Assembly: GCF_007991335.1 (NCBI RefSeq)
Contig: NZ_BJYD01000012.1
Coordinates: 310,001-374,000 of the forward strand
DNA length: 64,000 bases
DNA from: Halobacillus faecis
Lineage (GTDB): Bacteria > Bacillota > Bacilli > Bacillales > Halobacillaceae
Reading direction: 5' to 3'
The translations under genes and the position numbers were made by a program. A model generated the notes under the pieces. That model saw nothing but the letters and a program-made list of their open reading frames with translations. It searched no databases and had not been told where the DNA came from. Numbering within the stretch: the first letter of the stretch is position 1; each line of letters opens with the position of its first letter. Positions 8,288 through 16,679 of this stretch are shown in pieces.

Positions 8288-8893
8288 ATGATTATAATCA
8301 TTGATAACTATGATTCATTCACATACAATTTAGCGCAATATTTTAAACAGATGGACTCAGAAGTGGTGGTGAAAAGGAACGACGAATGGCAGATTGAAGA
8401 GATTCGTTCGCTCGACCCCAGCCTTATTGTCCTATCTCCAGGACCAGGGAGACCGGAGGAGTCAGGGATCTGCAAGGATGTCCTGCGCCATTTTGGTGGA
8501 CAAATTCCCTTATTAGGCATTTGTCTCGGGCACCAGCTGATGGTCGAACATTTTGGTGGAATCATCGTCAAAGGAAATCGACCCATGCACGGGAAAGTGA
8601 CAACTATTACGAATGATGGCCGAATCATGTTTCGTAAGCTACCCGGATCATTCCGAGTCACCCGTTACCATTCTCTTCAGGCAGATTTCCCTTCATTACC
8701 TGAAGAGCTAGAAGTTACTGCTCTATCTGAAGATGGTGTCATTATGGGTGTACGCCACCGGGACAAGATGATGGAAGGGATCCAATTCCATCCCGAGTCG
8801 ATATTGACGGAGTACGGGTATGACCTGCTTCGGAACTTTTATGAACGGGCTGTTCGCTATAAGGCAAGTAGAAGAGAGGGAGTGGGTGTATGA
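8288..8893 (+). CDS. pabA: Aminodeoxychorismate/anthranilate synthase glutaminase subunit
   Basis: Start at ATG 8288 (GAAAGGTG box upstream; the longer GTG frame from 8276 begins inside it). The 201-residue protein is a class I glutamine amidotransferase: 'IIDNYDSFTYNL' at the start, oxyanion motif 'LSPGPGRPEE', catalytic Cys in 'LLGICLGHQ', and His-Glu in 'IQFHPESILTEYG'. It releases ammonia from glutamine for the chorismate-using partner encoded directly downstream. The two genes overlap as ATGA, and the partner has the PabB-type lysine motif, so pabA is the better name; in Bacilli this subunit may also serve anthranilate synthase. Confidence 0.9.
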   Translation: MIIIIDNYDSFTYNLAQYFKQMDSEVVVKRNDEWQIEEIRSLDPSLIVLSPGPGRPEESGICKDVLRHFGGQIPLLGICLGHQLMVEHFGGIIVKGNRPMHGKVTTITNDGRIMFRKLPGSFRVTRYHSLQADFPSLPEELEVTALSEDGVIMGVRHRDKMMEGIQFHPESILTEYGYDLLRNFYERAVRYKASRREGVGV

Positions 8894-10635
8894 CAACCTC
8901 ACCTTTTTTGCAGTTTGAATTCTCAAATGCTCAGGGGAATCGTGAGCCAAAAGTGTTTAAAAACCCGGTAGAGGTCCTCACTACAGATGAATTGACCGAG
9001 GTGAAGTCAGTCTTCAAACGAGTAGAACATTGGCTCGACGACGGTTACTATGTAGCTGGTTATGTATCCTATGAAGCTGCCCCAGCTTTTGATCAGGCCC
9101 TTCGCGTTCATTCTAATCCGGAATGGCCGCTTGTGTGGTTCGGAGTGTTCGATAGATTCGAATCAGATTGGGTGAATGCAGATTCTGAGCCATTTCAAGT
9201 ATCGGACTGGGAGTTGCGCGGGAATTATGCTTCCTATCAAAAAGGGATAGAAGAAGTGAAAGCGGGGATTGAACGGGGCGATACGTATCAGGTGAACTTT
9301 ACAACCAGAATGGAAGCCTCTTTCTCTGGAGATGATTACTCTTTTTATAGAAAGCTTGTGAGAAATCAGAAGTCCTCCTATAGTGCCTACTTAAACATGG
9401 GAGAAAGGCGGATCCTATCTGCTTCTCCAGAGTTGTTTTTCCGGGTCGATGGAAACCAATTGAAAACAAAGCCAATGAAAGGTACAGCAGCAAGAGGACG
9501 TCATGACGAAGAAGATGAATCCATGTGCCGGCATCTTCATACATCAGAAAAGGAACGCTCCGAGAACCTAATGATTGTTGATTTGTTGAGAAATGATCTA
9601 GGCAGAATCGCTGTGCCTGGGAGTGTCCATGTCCCCAAGCTGTTCGAAGTGGAAACTTATCCAACAGTCCACCAGATGACTTCGACGGTGGTAGGCCGTT
9701 TACCGGAGAATTACACGATGTACGAGTTATTTCAAGCATTGTTTCCGTGTGGCTCGATTACAGGGGCTCCAAAAGTGAGGACCATGGAATACATTCATAG
9801 ATTAGAAGACTCGCCACGCGAGGTGTATTGCGGCGCCATCGGTTATATGACGCCGGATAAAGAAGCCATTTTCAACGTCCCTATTCGTACAGTCATGATT
9901 GATCAAAAGCAAGAAAAAGCTGTTTATGGTACAGGTGGAGGCATTACGTGGGACTCAACATCAGAAGGAGAGTTTGAGGAATTGAAGACAAAGGCGCGCC
10001 TTCTCACCGAAGATCGGCCAAGATTTCAACTTTTGGAGACAATGAAGCTTGAAAATGGCACGATTGATTTACTCGACGATCACCTGGACCGAATCATGGC
10101 ATCGGCTTCGTACTTCGCTTATCCCATTAAAAGAAATGATTTAGAAAATAAATGCTCTCAAGTAACGGCCGCTTATCCAAGTGGAATCTATAAAACACGC
10201 ATGCTTGTTGATGAAGAAGGGAAAGCTGAACTAGAAGTCCATGGTTTAACGCCATCCGCTTCTTGTGTTACAGGTACATTATCTGAAAATCCAGTAAACG
10301 AAGAGGATCGTTTTCTGTTTCATAAAACCACTCATCGGGAAGTCTATCAACGGCATCAATCCGACGAAGCAGAAGCGACGTTGCTATGGAATCGAAGAGG
10401 TGAGTTGACGGAATTCACAATAGCTAATCTCGTCGTACACCTCAACGGTCAATACTATACGCCTCCTGTTGATTGTGGATTATTGTCGGGAACGTACAGG
10501 AAAGATTTATTAAGGTGTGGAAAACTGAAAGAAAAGGTTCTTTATAAAGAGGATATCCACAAGTTCGATGAAATATGGATGATTAACGCAGTTAGAGGCT
10601 GGGTGAAGGTTGAACTCCAGGAGAACGCTCAATAA
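8890..10635 (+). CDS. pabB: Fused aminodeoxychorismate synthase component I / aminodeoxychorismate lyase
   Basis: A 581-residue fusion. Residues 1 to about 375 are a chorismate-binding domain with 'KPMKGTAARG' (Lys197 at the site where PabB carries its catalytic lysine and anthranilate synthase has alanine), 'SENLMIVDLLRNDLGR', 'CGSITGAPKVRTME' and 'YGTGGGITWDS'. From about residue 383 ('ETMKLENGTIDLLDDHLDR') a class IV aminotransferase-fold domain follows, with a likely PLP lysine near 479 in 'FHKTTHRE'. Together with PabA it should turn chorismate and glutamine into p-aminobenzoate in one enzyme complex for folate. Bacillus subtilis keeps pabB and pabC separate; fused forms are known in other bacteria. 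Confidence 0.9.
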   Translation: MTTSPFLQFEFSNAQGNREPKVFKNPVEVLTTDELTEVKSVFKRVEHWLDDGYYVAGYVSYEAAPAFDQALRVHSNPEWPLVWFGVFDRFESDWVNADSEPFQVSDWELRGNYASYQKGIEEVKAGIERGDTYQVNFTTRMEASFSGDDYSFYRKLVRNQKSSYSAYLNMGERRILSASPELFFRVDGNQLKTKPMKGTAARGRHDEEDESMCRHLHTSEKERSENLMIVDLLRNDLGRIAVPGSVHVPKLFEVETYPTVHQMTSTVVGRLPENYTMYELFQALFPCGSITGAPKVRTMEYIHRLEDSPREVYCGAIGYMTPDKEAIFNVPIRTVMIDQKQEKAVYGTGGGITWDSTSEGEFEELKTKARLLTEDRPRFQLLETMKLENGTIDLLDDHLDRIMASASYFAYPIKRNDLENKCSQVTAAYPSGIYKTRMLVDEEGKAELEVHGLTPSASCVTGTLSENPVNEEDRFLFHKTTHREVYQRHQSDEAEATLLWNRRGELTEFTIANLVVHLNGQYYTPPVDCGLLSGTYRKDLLRCGKLKEKVLYKEDIHKFDEIWMINAVRGWVKVELQENAQ

Positions 10636-10656
10636 ATCAAAGGAGTGTTTGGTCTT

Positions 10657-11028
10657 ATGAAAAAACATATTGTTTTTTATGACGCACAATGTCCGTTTTG
10701 TTTTTATGTGAAGAAAACGTTCCTGACGTTCGATTGGCTTCATCAAATTAAATGGGTAGCTGTCCAGGAGACAGAAGGGACGGGGAAGTACCCTTACTTG
10801 AAAGGCCGGAATACGCTGGATGAGATTCATATGCTTACAAAAGAAGGAGAAGTGAAACAAGGTTTTGAAACCATTCGGAAACTACTGCTTTCTTTGCCTT
10901 TATTCGCTGTGATCGGCATTCTTCTCTCGTTCCCGGGAGTCGACCGGATTGGTTCTCCGTTGTATCGCTGGTTTTCTGATCACAGACACCAATGGTTCGG
11001 CCGCTATGACCTTCCCAGATACGCATAA
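10657..11028 (+). CDS. DCC-family thiol-disulfide oxidoreductase-like protein (DUF393)
   Basis: Start at ATG 10657; the longer frame opens with a GTG inside the AAAGGAG box. The 123-residue protein begins 'IVFYDAQCPFCFYVKK', the DxxCPxC motif of the DUF393/DCC family with a thioredoxin-like CxxC. A hydrophobic segment lies near residues 75-95 ('LFAVIGILLSFPGV') and the end reads 'SPLYRWFSDHR'. It follows pabBC by 21 bases and is probably on the same transcript. Its biochemical role is not known. Confidence 0.85.
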   Translation: MKKHIVFYDAQCPFCFYVKKTFLTFDWLHQIKWVAVQETEGTGKYPYLKGRNTLDEIHMLTKEGEVKQGFETIRKLLLSLPLFAVIGILLSFPGVDRIGSPLYRWFSDHRHQWFGRYDLPRYA

Positions 11029-11052
11029 AAACCCTCATTAACGAGGGTTTTT
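11027..11052 (+). terminator. Terminator after the pab operon
   Basis: AAAACCCTC-ATTAAC-GAGGGTTTTT starts at the stop codon of the DUF393 gene; a compact stem with T-run. Confidence 0.9.
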
Positions 11053-11064
11053 ATTATGGTAAAT

Positions 11065-11450
11065 GGCAGGATTGTGGAAGACTCAGTTTCAAGACTTTTA
11101 TTGAGTGGATAGGGGCTACGGGGAATAGCTCGCTTTCCGCGGGAGCGCGATGAGCCTCCTCAGGCTGACGCCTTGCGGGGTCTCACCTAGCACTCTTTTC
11201 CCGCAGGAGTCTCGCCATTCCCCTTCGCCTCTTTGCCAAGGCAGATTCTCGAAACCACTTCTGGAAAATCAGCTTGGATGGTGGTGTGAAGTGGAACCCA
11301 CATACAAGGTAAAACATCTTCTAAAATCAATGATTTCTAGTTAAAAAGATCTGTATATCGAGCTTTCACAATCAGAATGTTTGCTTGAAAAGTATATACT
11401 CCTGTAGCTCCCTAAAGTATGAAAAACTGAGTCTGCAACAATCGGGAGCT
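11065..11450. repeat. Palindromic intergenic repeat, copy 2 (long form)
   Basis: Begins GGCAGGATTGTGGAAGACTCAG and carries the same core as copy 1 (GGGGAATAGCTCGCTTTCC with CGGGAGCGCG, and later TTCCCGCAGGAGTCTCGCC then ATTCCCC). The first half closes near 11270 with an imperfect end; about 150 bases of unmatched AT-richer DNA follow before a second end-like sequence, GAGTCTGCAACAATCGGGAGC, at 11430-11450. No gene is seen in this 400-base gap other than the small membrane protein gene to its right. Confidence 0.8.
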
Positions 11451-11464
11451 ATTGTGGGGAAGGG

Positions 11465-11626
11465 TTATTTGTGTTTTTTTCTTAGCATGCTGTATGAACC
11501 GAGAGCGATGACGATGATGGCGAAGGTTAGGGATGTCCACTGGCCGTTTGAGATGCCTTGATAAAGACCGTGAGAAAGAAACAATAAACATAAAATCAGA
11601 AACAATACCAATGATACTTTATTCAT
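11465..11626 (-). CDS. Small membrane protein, 53 residues
   Basis: The minus strand reads a 53-residue protein with an excellent ribosome binding site (TAGGAGGACATT before ATG 11626). It has a hydrophobic segment at residues 4-18 ('VSLVLFLILCLLFLS'), a short loop 'QGISNGQW', a second hydrophobic segment at 32-48 and a basic C-terminus ending 'RKKHK'. Two-helix hairpin proteins of this size are common in Bacillaceae and often uncharacterised. It ends just outside repeat copy 2. Function unknown; the coding call rests on the start signal and the clean membrane pattern. Confidence 0.65.
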   Translation of the reverse strand: MNKVSLVLFLILCLLFLSHGLYQGISNGQWTSLTFAIIVIALGSYSMLRKKHK

Positions 11627-11697
11627 AATGTCCTCCTATGCGTAAACTTCCTTTATCATACCGGACGACGTTCGTTTTATCTAGTGTTCTGTGTTAC

Positions 11698-11716
11698 ATT
11701 ATTATTGGATAATAAT
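11698..11716 (+). promoter_or_regulatory. Perfect palindrome upstream of the RsbR-like gene
   Basis: ATTATTAT-TGG-ATAATAAT, with eight-base arms, lies 21 bases before the start of the STAS gene. It may be an operator or part of the promoter; low-complexity AT sequence makes chance possible. Confidence 0.3.
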
Positions 11717-11737
11717 TTGAGCTGAGGGGTATCCAAG

Positions 11738-12562
11738 ATGAGAGAAGAAATTACATATATCGGTGAAAAAATCGAGAAACACTCGGACCAATTAGCTGAA
11801 CGAGTGCGAGAGTTGAAAGCAGAGGAGTTTGGTGCAGCTACCATTCGAACAGCGAATTGGGAAGAACTATTCTCCTATATCGGTAACGTAATTATCGGTG
11901 ATGGCGCTTTTTCCATGCAGCACATTGAAATGTGGGCAGATCGTGAAGGAGAGCAAAAGGTAGAGGCGGAAGTTGAGTTGGATCAATCCATTCGAACGAT
12001 GAACTTTGTGCGTCGAGCGATTTGGGGGATATTTTCCGAAGAGTTATCCAACGATGAGTTTTCTTCTTCTACGGTGGTCCACGTCTGCAAAACCGTTAAT
12101 GAAGTATTAGATGAAATTACGAAACATTTTAGTCAAACGTACTCCCGGAATATTCGTATGGAGTGGGAAAGAAAAGAAATGCGGATGGCTGAACTGTCTG
12201 TGCCTGTTGTCCCGATCACAAAGGGGGTAGCTGTGCTTCCATTAATCGGAGAAGTGGATACCAACCGTGCACAGTTAATCATGGAAACCTCCTTAAATAA
12301 GAGTTCGGAATTTGAATTGGATTACCTTTTTATTGATGTATCCGGTGTTCCGGTGATTGACACGGTAATAGCTAACTACATTTACCAGGTCGTTCATGCT
12401 CTTGAACTTGTTGGTGTTCATGCGACTTTAACCGGATTAAGACCGGAAACAGCAAAATCCCTTGTAGATATGGGTGTAGATTTCGCTCAAGTCCATACGA
12501 AGGCAGGTTTGCATCAAGCTCTAGAAGAGATCGGCATTTACATTCATCATGGTGATTCATAA
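11738..12562 (+). CDS. RsbR-like STAS-domain co-antagonist
   Basis: A 274-residue protein with a helical N-terminal half (residues 1-150, the non-haem globin-like sensor position in RsbR paralogues) and a C-terminal STAS domain (about 155-270). The STAS domain has 'VAVLPLIGEVDTNRAQLIMETSL' and 'FIDVSGVPVIDTVIANYIYQ', with Thr175 and Thr209 at the places where RsbR proteins are phosphorylated by RsbT. Such proteins build the stressosome with RsbS and RsbT and gate sigma-B. No rsbS, rsbT or rsbU is next to it, so it would be a distal paralogue supplying an extra sensory input. Confidence 0.85.
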   Translation: MREEITYIGEKIEKHSDQLAERVRELKAEEFGAATIRTANWEELFSYIGNVIIGDGAFSMQHIEMWADREGEQKVEAEVELDQSIRTMNFVRRAIWGIFSEELSNDEFSSSTVVHVCKTVNEVLDEITKHFSQTYSRNIRMEWERKEMRMAELSVPVVPITKGVAVLPLIGEVDTNRAQLIMETSLNKSSEFELDYLFIDVSGVPVIDTVIANYIYQVVHALELVGVHATLTGLRPETAKSLVDMGVDFAQVHTKAGLHQALEEIGIYIHHGDS

Positions 12563-12572
12563 TGTGATAAAG

Positions 12573-12608
12573 AAAAGGACTGAGAAATAACATTTCTCAG
12601 TCCTTTTT
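12573..12608. terminator. Bidirectional terminator
   Basis: AAAAGGACTGAGAAAT and its inverted partner ATTTCTCAGTCCTTTT form a long stem between the convergent RsbR-like and oxidoreductase genes. Confidence 0.9.
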
Positions 12609-12629
12609 ACGTCTATTTTTTAAAGACCA

Positions 12630-13637
12630 TTACTTTTGAGAGGGTTCTGCAACTTTGACAAGTTGTTTACCAAGGTTCGCACCTTCAAATAATCCAAAGA
12701 ATGCATCCGGGATATTCTCAAACCCTTCTGTAATCGTTTCTTCATATTTTAAACGACCTTCCTGAAGCCATTGAGCCAAGTGAGAGAATCCTTCTTTGAA
12801 TCGATCTTGATAATCACCGACTGTGAACCCTTTAATGAGCGCACTGGATTTAATCAAGTGCATCTGCATCCGTGGTCCTTGGTCGTTCGGAACATTGTAG
12901 GATGCGATGGCGCCACACTGGGCGATGCGTGCGAATTTGTTCAATAATGGATAGACAGCATCTGAAATATCGCCACCGACATTATCAAAATAAATATCTA
13001 CGCCGTTTGGACAAGCTTCTTCGAGACGTTCAGGTACACTTTCTGATTTGTAGTTGATGACTTCATCAACGCCAAGTTCATTTTTTAAGTACGCTAATTT
13101 TTCATCTGAACCGGCAATACCGACCACATGGCAGCCTGATATTTTACCGATTTGGACAACAGCAGAGCCAACTGCTCCGGCAGCGCCTGAAACCACTAAG
13201 GTTTCGCCTTCTTTTGGCTGCCCGATATCCGTCAGTCCGAAATATGCAGTTAATCCAGGCATGCCAAGAATTCCGAGAGATGTAGTGACGGGTCCAAGGC
13301 TTGGATCTACTTTTCTGAGTGTGTCTGCTGGAGCTGCTGCATACTCTTTCCACGGAAGCATCCCTGTGACAATATCACCTTCTTGTAGAGCCTCCGCTTT
13401 CGATTCCACAACTTCCCCGACGACCCCACCTTCCATCGGTTCGTTCAGTTGGAAGGGAGCAATATACGATTTAGCGGCGCTCATACGGCCTCTCATGTAA
13501 GGATCCACGGAGACATAAAGCAGTTTGACCAGTACTTCCCCTTGAGATGGAACAGGACGCTCAGCTTCTGCCATTTTAATATGTTCATGTGTAGGAGCGG
13601 CTTCTGGACGTTTGACTAATTGAATTTCTTTGTTCAT
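12630..13637 (-). CDS. NADPH-dependent MDR-family oxidoreductase (YfmJ/leukotriene B4 dehydrogenase type)
   Basis: Start at ATG 13637, preceded by CAAGGAGAG; 13 more in-frame residues upstream lack a box. The 335-residue protein has an N-terminal GroES-like domain ('VDPYMRGRMSAAKSY') and a Rossmann domain with 'VVSGAAGAVGSAVVQIGKISG', later 'NVGGDISDAVYPLLN' and 'QCGAIASYN'. It lacks the zinc-binding cysteines of alcohol dehydrogenases, which places it with zinc-free double-bond reductases that reduce enones and prostaglandin-like substrates. The real substrate in bacteria is uncertain. It is divergent from the acetyltransferase gene. Confidence 0.9.
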   Translation of the reverse strand: MNKEIQLVKRPEAAPTHEHIKMAEAERPVPSQGEVLVKLLYVSVDPYMRGRMSAAKSYIAPFQLNEPMEGGVVGEVVESKAEALQEGDIVTGMLPWKEYAAAPADTLRKVDPSLGPVTTSLGILGMPGLTAYFGLTDIGQPKEGETLVVSGAAGAVGSAVVQIGKISGCHVVGIAGSDEKLAYLKNELGVDEVINYKSESVPERLEEACPNGVDIYFDNVGGDISDAVYPLLNKFARIAQCGAIASYNVPNDQGPRMQMHLIKSSALIKGFTVGDYQDRFKEGFSHLAQWLQEGRLKYEETITEGFENIPDAFFGLFEGANLGKQLVKVAEPSQK

Positions 13638-13739
13638 TTTTATCACTCTCCTTGCTTGTATCATAACGGGTCTCATCCTTTATTGGGAAATGATATGTTT
13701 GAAGATGTAAGGTACGATAGACAAAAGGGAGGTGGAAGT

Positions 13740-14474
13740 ATGAATCACAAACTTTATGAAAAGGTGAAGTTCGTGGAAGGAGAAAACTTCGTGACCATTG
13801 AAAACACACAGGATCTCACAGATGAAGAACTGCAATCCTTGGCTCTTACGTTTGTCGAAGATTCAACATATGATGAAGTGAAAAACCGGACAATCCTTGT
13901 CCCCTCCACCTTTAAAGAAAAGACAAAGGGATACATAAAAGGTCTTGGATACAAGCAGCATGATGAGGTTTATTTTGTCCGGTGTCACTTGGATGAGGTA
14001 GGTGAGGGGATTGGAAAAGCGCAACGTTTTAAATTCATTTCGCTAAGAAAGGAAGAGGAGGTCGTTTTTAAAGAGACGTGGCGCAGATCGATGGAAGGGT
14101 CCTTAAACGCTCCCCAGTCCTTGAACATGGAGGAGCAAATGAAAAGCGTGAAAAAAGAACTGGGGCCGGGTTATGTAGATACCTGTTTGACCGCTTATGA
14201 AAATGGCACCCCTATAGGAGTGGTCATGCCGCACATTGAACCGGGTACAAAGGAAGAAGGGAGGATTTTCTACTTTGGGCTGGTTCCGGAAGAACGAGGG
14301 AAGAACAAAGCAGCTGCTTTGTATAAAGAGGGATTGAGCCTACTTAAACATCATTTCAAAGCTTCCTATAGTATTGGTGCGACAAGTGTTCAAAATAGCC
14401 CGATGTTGAAAGTTTTTGAGAAATGCGGGTGTACGGTAACAGAAAGGGTTGGCGTGTACAAACACTCCAAGTGA
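13740..14474 (+). CDS. GNAT-family acetyltransferase
   Basis: Start at ATG 13740 after GGGAGGTGG; the frame is open further upstream only because of the divergent gene. Of its 244 residues, the last 150 form a GNAT fold: 'PIGVVMPHIEPGTKEEGRIFYFGLVPEERGKNKAAALYKEGL' contains the acetyl-CoA binding beta-bulge (V-P-E-x-R-G-x-N/K form) and 'GATSVQNSPMLKVFEKCGC' is the typical closing strand and helix. The N-terminal 90 residues are unlike the common domain and may bind substrate. The acceptor is unknown. Confidence 0.85.
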   Translation: MNHKLYEKVKFVEGENFVTIENTQDLTDEELQSLALTFVEDSTYDEVKNRTILVPSTFKEKTKGYIKGLGYKQHDEVYFVRCHLDEVGEGIGKAQRFKFISLRKEEEVVFKETWRRSMEGSLNAPQSLNMEEQMKSVKKELGPGYVDTCLTAYENGTPIGVVMPHIEPGTKEEGRIFYFGLVPEERGKNKAAALYKEGLSLLKHHFKASYSIGATSVQNSPMLKVFEKCGCTVTERVGVYKHSK

Positions 14475-14509
14475 TGGAAGAGTAGAGAAGGATTTATGTA
14501 GGAAATAAG

Positions 14510-14540
14510 AAAACGCCCAGGAATCCCCTGGACGTTTTTC
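14510..14540. terminator. Bidirectional terminator
   Basis: AAAACG-CCAGG-loop-CCTGG-CGTTTTTC lies between the convergent acetyltransferase and DUF779 genes. Confidence 0.85.
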
Positions 14541-14541
14541 T

Positions 14542-14910
14542 TTACGACTCTATACTTTCCTTCAATTCTTTGTACTCCTCATCCGTAAAGGCGCGCGAGC
14601 GAGTAAGGAACCTCTTTCCTTCGACTCCTTCTAGGGAAAACATCCCACCGCGTCCCTCAACGACATCAATGATCAGTTGGGTGTGCTTCCAGTAATCATA
14701 CTGCTTTTTATTGATATAAAAAGGAGTGTCTCCGATCCTTCCAAGTAACACATCTTGACTGCCAATCATGAGGTCACCTTCTTCATAACACATCGGAGAG
14801 CTGCCGTCACAGCATCCACCCGATTGGTGGAAAAGAAGAGGGCCGTGTTTCTCTTTCAGCCTTTCAATTAAATCAAGAGCAGCGTCCGTTGCTTTTACAC
14901 GTTCAACCAT
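14542..14910 (-). CDS. DUF779 family protein, partner of the aldehyde dehydrogenase
   Basis: Start at ATG 14910 with GAAAGGAGC before it; an in-frame ATG at 14943 has no box. The 122-residue protein has the DUF779 pattern: 'LLFHQSGGCCDGSSPMCYEEG' with three cysteines likely to bind a metal, then 'GDTPFYINKKQYDYWKHTQLIIDVVEGRGGMFSLEG'. In many bacteria a DUF779 gene accompanies an ExaC/AldB-type aldehyde dehydrogenase, and here it follows one by 53 bases on the same strand. Its function is not established. Confidence 0.88.
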   Translation of the reverse strand: MVERVKATDAALDLIERLKEKHGPLLFHQSGGCCDGSSPMCYEEGDLMIGSQDVLLGRIGDTPFYINKKQYDYWKHTQLIIDVVEGRGGMFSLEGVEGKRFLTRSRAFTDEEYKELKESIES

Positions 14911-14963
14911 CTTTTCAGCTCCTTTCGTTATGCCGAAAATCAAGGAGTTTTTACGCGCTTATT

Positions 14964-16484
14964 TTAAAAGAATCCAAGCTTCTGCGGGCTGTAGCTGACG
15001 AGCATGTTTTTCGTTTGTTGATAATGGCTGAGCATCATCTTGTGGTTCTCACGGCCGACCCCGGACATTTTGTATCCGCCGAAAGCTGCATGGGCAGGGT
15101 AGGCGTGATAACAGTTGGTCCAAACGCGGCCGGCTTCAATGCCACGGCCGAAACGGTAAGCTGTATTCATATCACGTGTCCACACACCAGCACCCAAACC
15201 ATAAAGGGTGTCATTGGCGATCTTCATTGCTTCTTCTTTATCTTTGAACGTCGTCACAGACAGGACTGGACCGAAGATTTCTTCCTGGAAGATCCTCATA
15301 CTGTTATCGCCTTTGAATACTGTCGGCTCCACGTAGTATCCGTCTTTGAAATCACCTTCCATTTGATTCCGTGCTCCTCCAGTGAGGCACTCGGCTCCTT
15401 CTTCTTTACCGACTTCAAGATAAGATAAGATTTTCTCCAGTTGTTCTGATGAAGCTTGAGCACCCATCATCACTTCAGGATCAAGTGGATTTCCTGTCTT
15501 AATCTCTTTCACGCGTTTGATGGCACGTTCCATAAACTCATCGTAAATCGACTCCTGAATGAGGGCGCGGGAAGGACATGTACATACTTCACCCTGGTTT
15601 AGAGCGAACATGACCATTCCTTCAATTGTTTTATCTAAGAAATCGTCATCTTCACGCATGACATCCTCAAAAATGATGTTCGGTGATTTTCCACCAAGCT
15701 CTAAAGTAACAGGAATGATGTTTTGAGAGGCATATTGCATGATCATTCGCCCGGTTGTCGTTTCTCCAGTAAAAGCGATTTTACTAATGCGAGGGCTTTG
15801 GGCTAACGGCTTACCAGCTTCTAAACCGAAACCGTTGACGACATTCAATACCCCTGCAGGCAGCAAGTCTTCAATTAATTCCAGTAGATACATAATTGAT
15901 GCCGGTGTCTGTTCGGCAGGCTTCAGGACAATCGCATTTCCGGCAGCGAGAGCGGGAGCTATTTTCCACGTCGCCATCAACAGTGGGAAGTTCCATGGAA
16001 TGATTTGACCAACGACTCCTAGTGGCTCGTTGAAATGATAAGCAATCGTATCGTTATCAATTTCGCCGATGGAACCTTCTTGGGAGCGAATGACCGAAGC
16101 GAAATAACGGAAGTGATCAACGGCAAGCGGAAGGTCAGCATTCAGAGTTTCACGGACAGCTTTTCCGTTCTCCCACGTCTCCGCAATGGCCAAATTCTCA
16201 AGGTTTTCCTCCATGCGGTCTGCAATGCGGTTTAGGACCAAAGAACGCTCCGCCACGGACGTTTTCCCCCAGGCATCCTTTGCTTTGTGTGCAGCATCAA
16301 GTGCAAGCTCAATATCTTCCTCCGTCGAACGTGCGACCTGACAGAACGTTTGTCCCGTTACAGGTGTAACATTATCAAAATATTGTCCTTTGACAGGCGC
16401 TGTCCACTCTCCGCCAATGAAGTTGTCATAGCGTTTCTTGAACTGAACATTAGATCCTTCTGTATTAGGAAAAGCATATACCAT
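14964..16484 (-). CDS. NAD-dependent aldehyde dehydrogenase (acetaldehyde/ExaC type)
   Basis: A 506-residue aldehyde dehydrogenase. Visible features: '[34 protein letters not shown]' in the cofactor domain, '[11 protein letters not shown]', general-base Glu in '[11 protein letters not shown]', and the catalytic cysteine in '[13 protein letters not shown]'. The C-x-C form and the C-terminal '[18 protein letters not shown]' fit the acetaldehyde/chloroacetaldehyde group, which oxidises short aldehydes to acids. The box is CTAGGAGGATG. A strong promoter and a cre site sit upstream, so carbon catabolite repression is likely. The DUF779 gene is downstream in the operon. Confidence 0.92.
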   Translation of the reverse strand: MVYAFPNTEGSNVQFKKRYDNFIGGEWTAPVKGQYFDNVTPVTGQTFCQVARSTEEDIELALDAAHKAKDAWGKTSVAERSLVLNRIADRMEENLENLAIAETWENGKAVRETLNADLPLAVDHFRYFASVIRSQEGSIGEIDNDTIAYHFNEPLGVVGQIIPWNFPLLMATWKIAPALAAGNAIVLKPAEQTPASIMYLLELIEDLLPAGVLNVVNGFGLEAGKPLAQSPRISKIAFTGETTTGRMIMQYASQNIIPVTLELGGKSPNIIFEDVMREDDDFLDKTIEGMVMFALNQGEVCTCPSRALIQESIYDEFMERAIKRVKEIKTGNPLDPEVMMGAQASSEQLEKILSYLEVGKEEGAECLTGGARNQMEGDFKDGYYVEPTVFKGDNSMRIFQEEIFGPVLSVTTFKDKEEAMKIANDTLYGLGAGVWTRDMNTAYRFGRGIEAGRVWTNCYHAYPAHAAFGGYKMSGVGRENHKMMLSHYQQTKNMLVSYSPQKLGFF

Positions 16485-16510
16485 AAAAACATCCTCCTAG
16501 TGGTTTACTT

Positions 16511-16524
16511 TGCAACCGCTTACA
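16511..16524 (-). promoter_or_regulatory. cre site (CcpA) in the aldehyde dehydrogenase leader
   Basis: TGTAAGCGGTTGCA on the minus strand matches TGWAANCGNTNWCA at all but one position. It lies downstream of the promoter and 27 bases before the start codon, a position suited to roadblock repression by CcpA. Confidence 0.65.
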
Positions 16525-16558
16525 AAAATATTTATGTAAGTAGGCGCGCTTACTTTTT

Positions 16559-16587
16559 AAACTATCACTTGTACAGAATATTGTCAA
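16559..16587 (-). promoter_or_regulatory. Sigma-A promoter of the aldehyde dehydrogenase operon
   Basis: On the minus strand TTGACA (16587-16582), a 17-base spacer, then TAGTTT (16564-16559). The -35 is a perfect consensus. Confidence 0.65.
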
Positions 16588-16679
16588 TTTACAGACAAAT
16601 ATGTGAAAATTTCTAGTACGAACAAAGGGGAAAGATTGTTATAATAGAATTATTCATAGGTAAAAGGAGTTATTTAATA

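Noticed and set aside
14889-15428. 179-codon plus-strand frame
   Set aside because: Antisense to the aldehyde dehydrogenase, which has full motif conservation.
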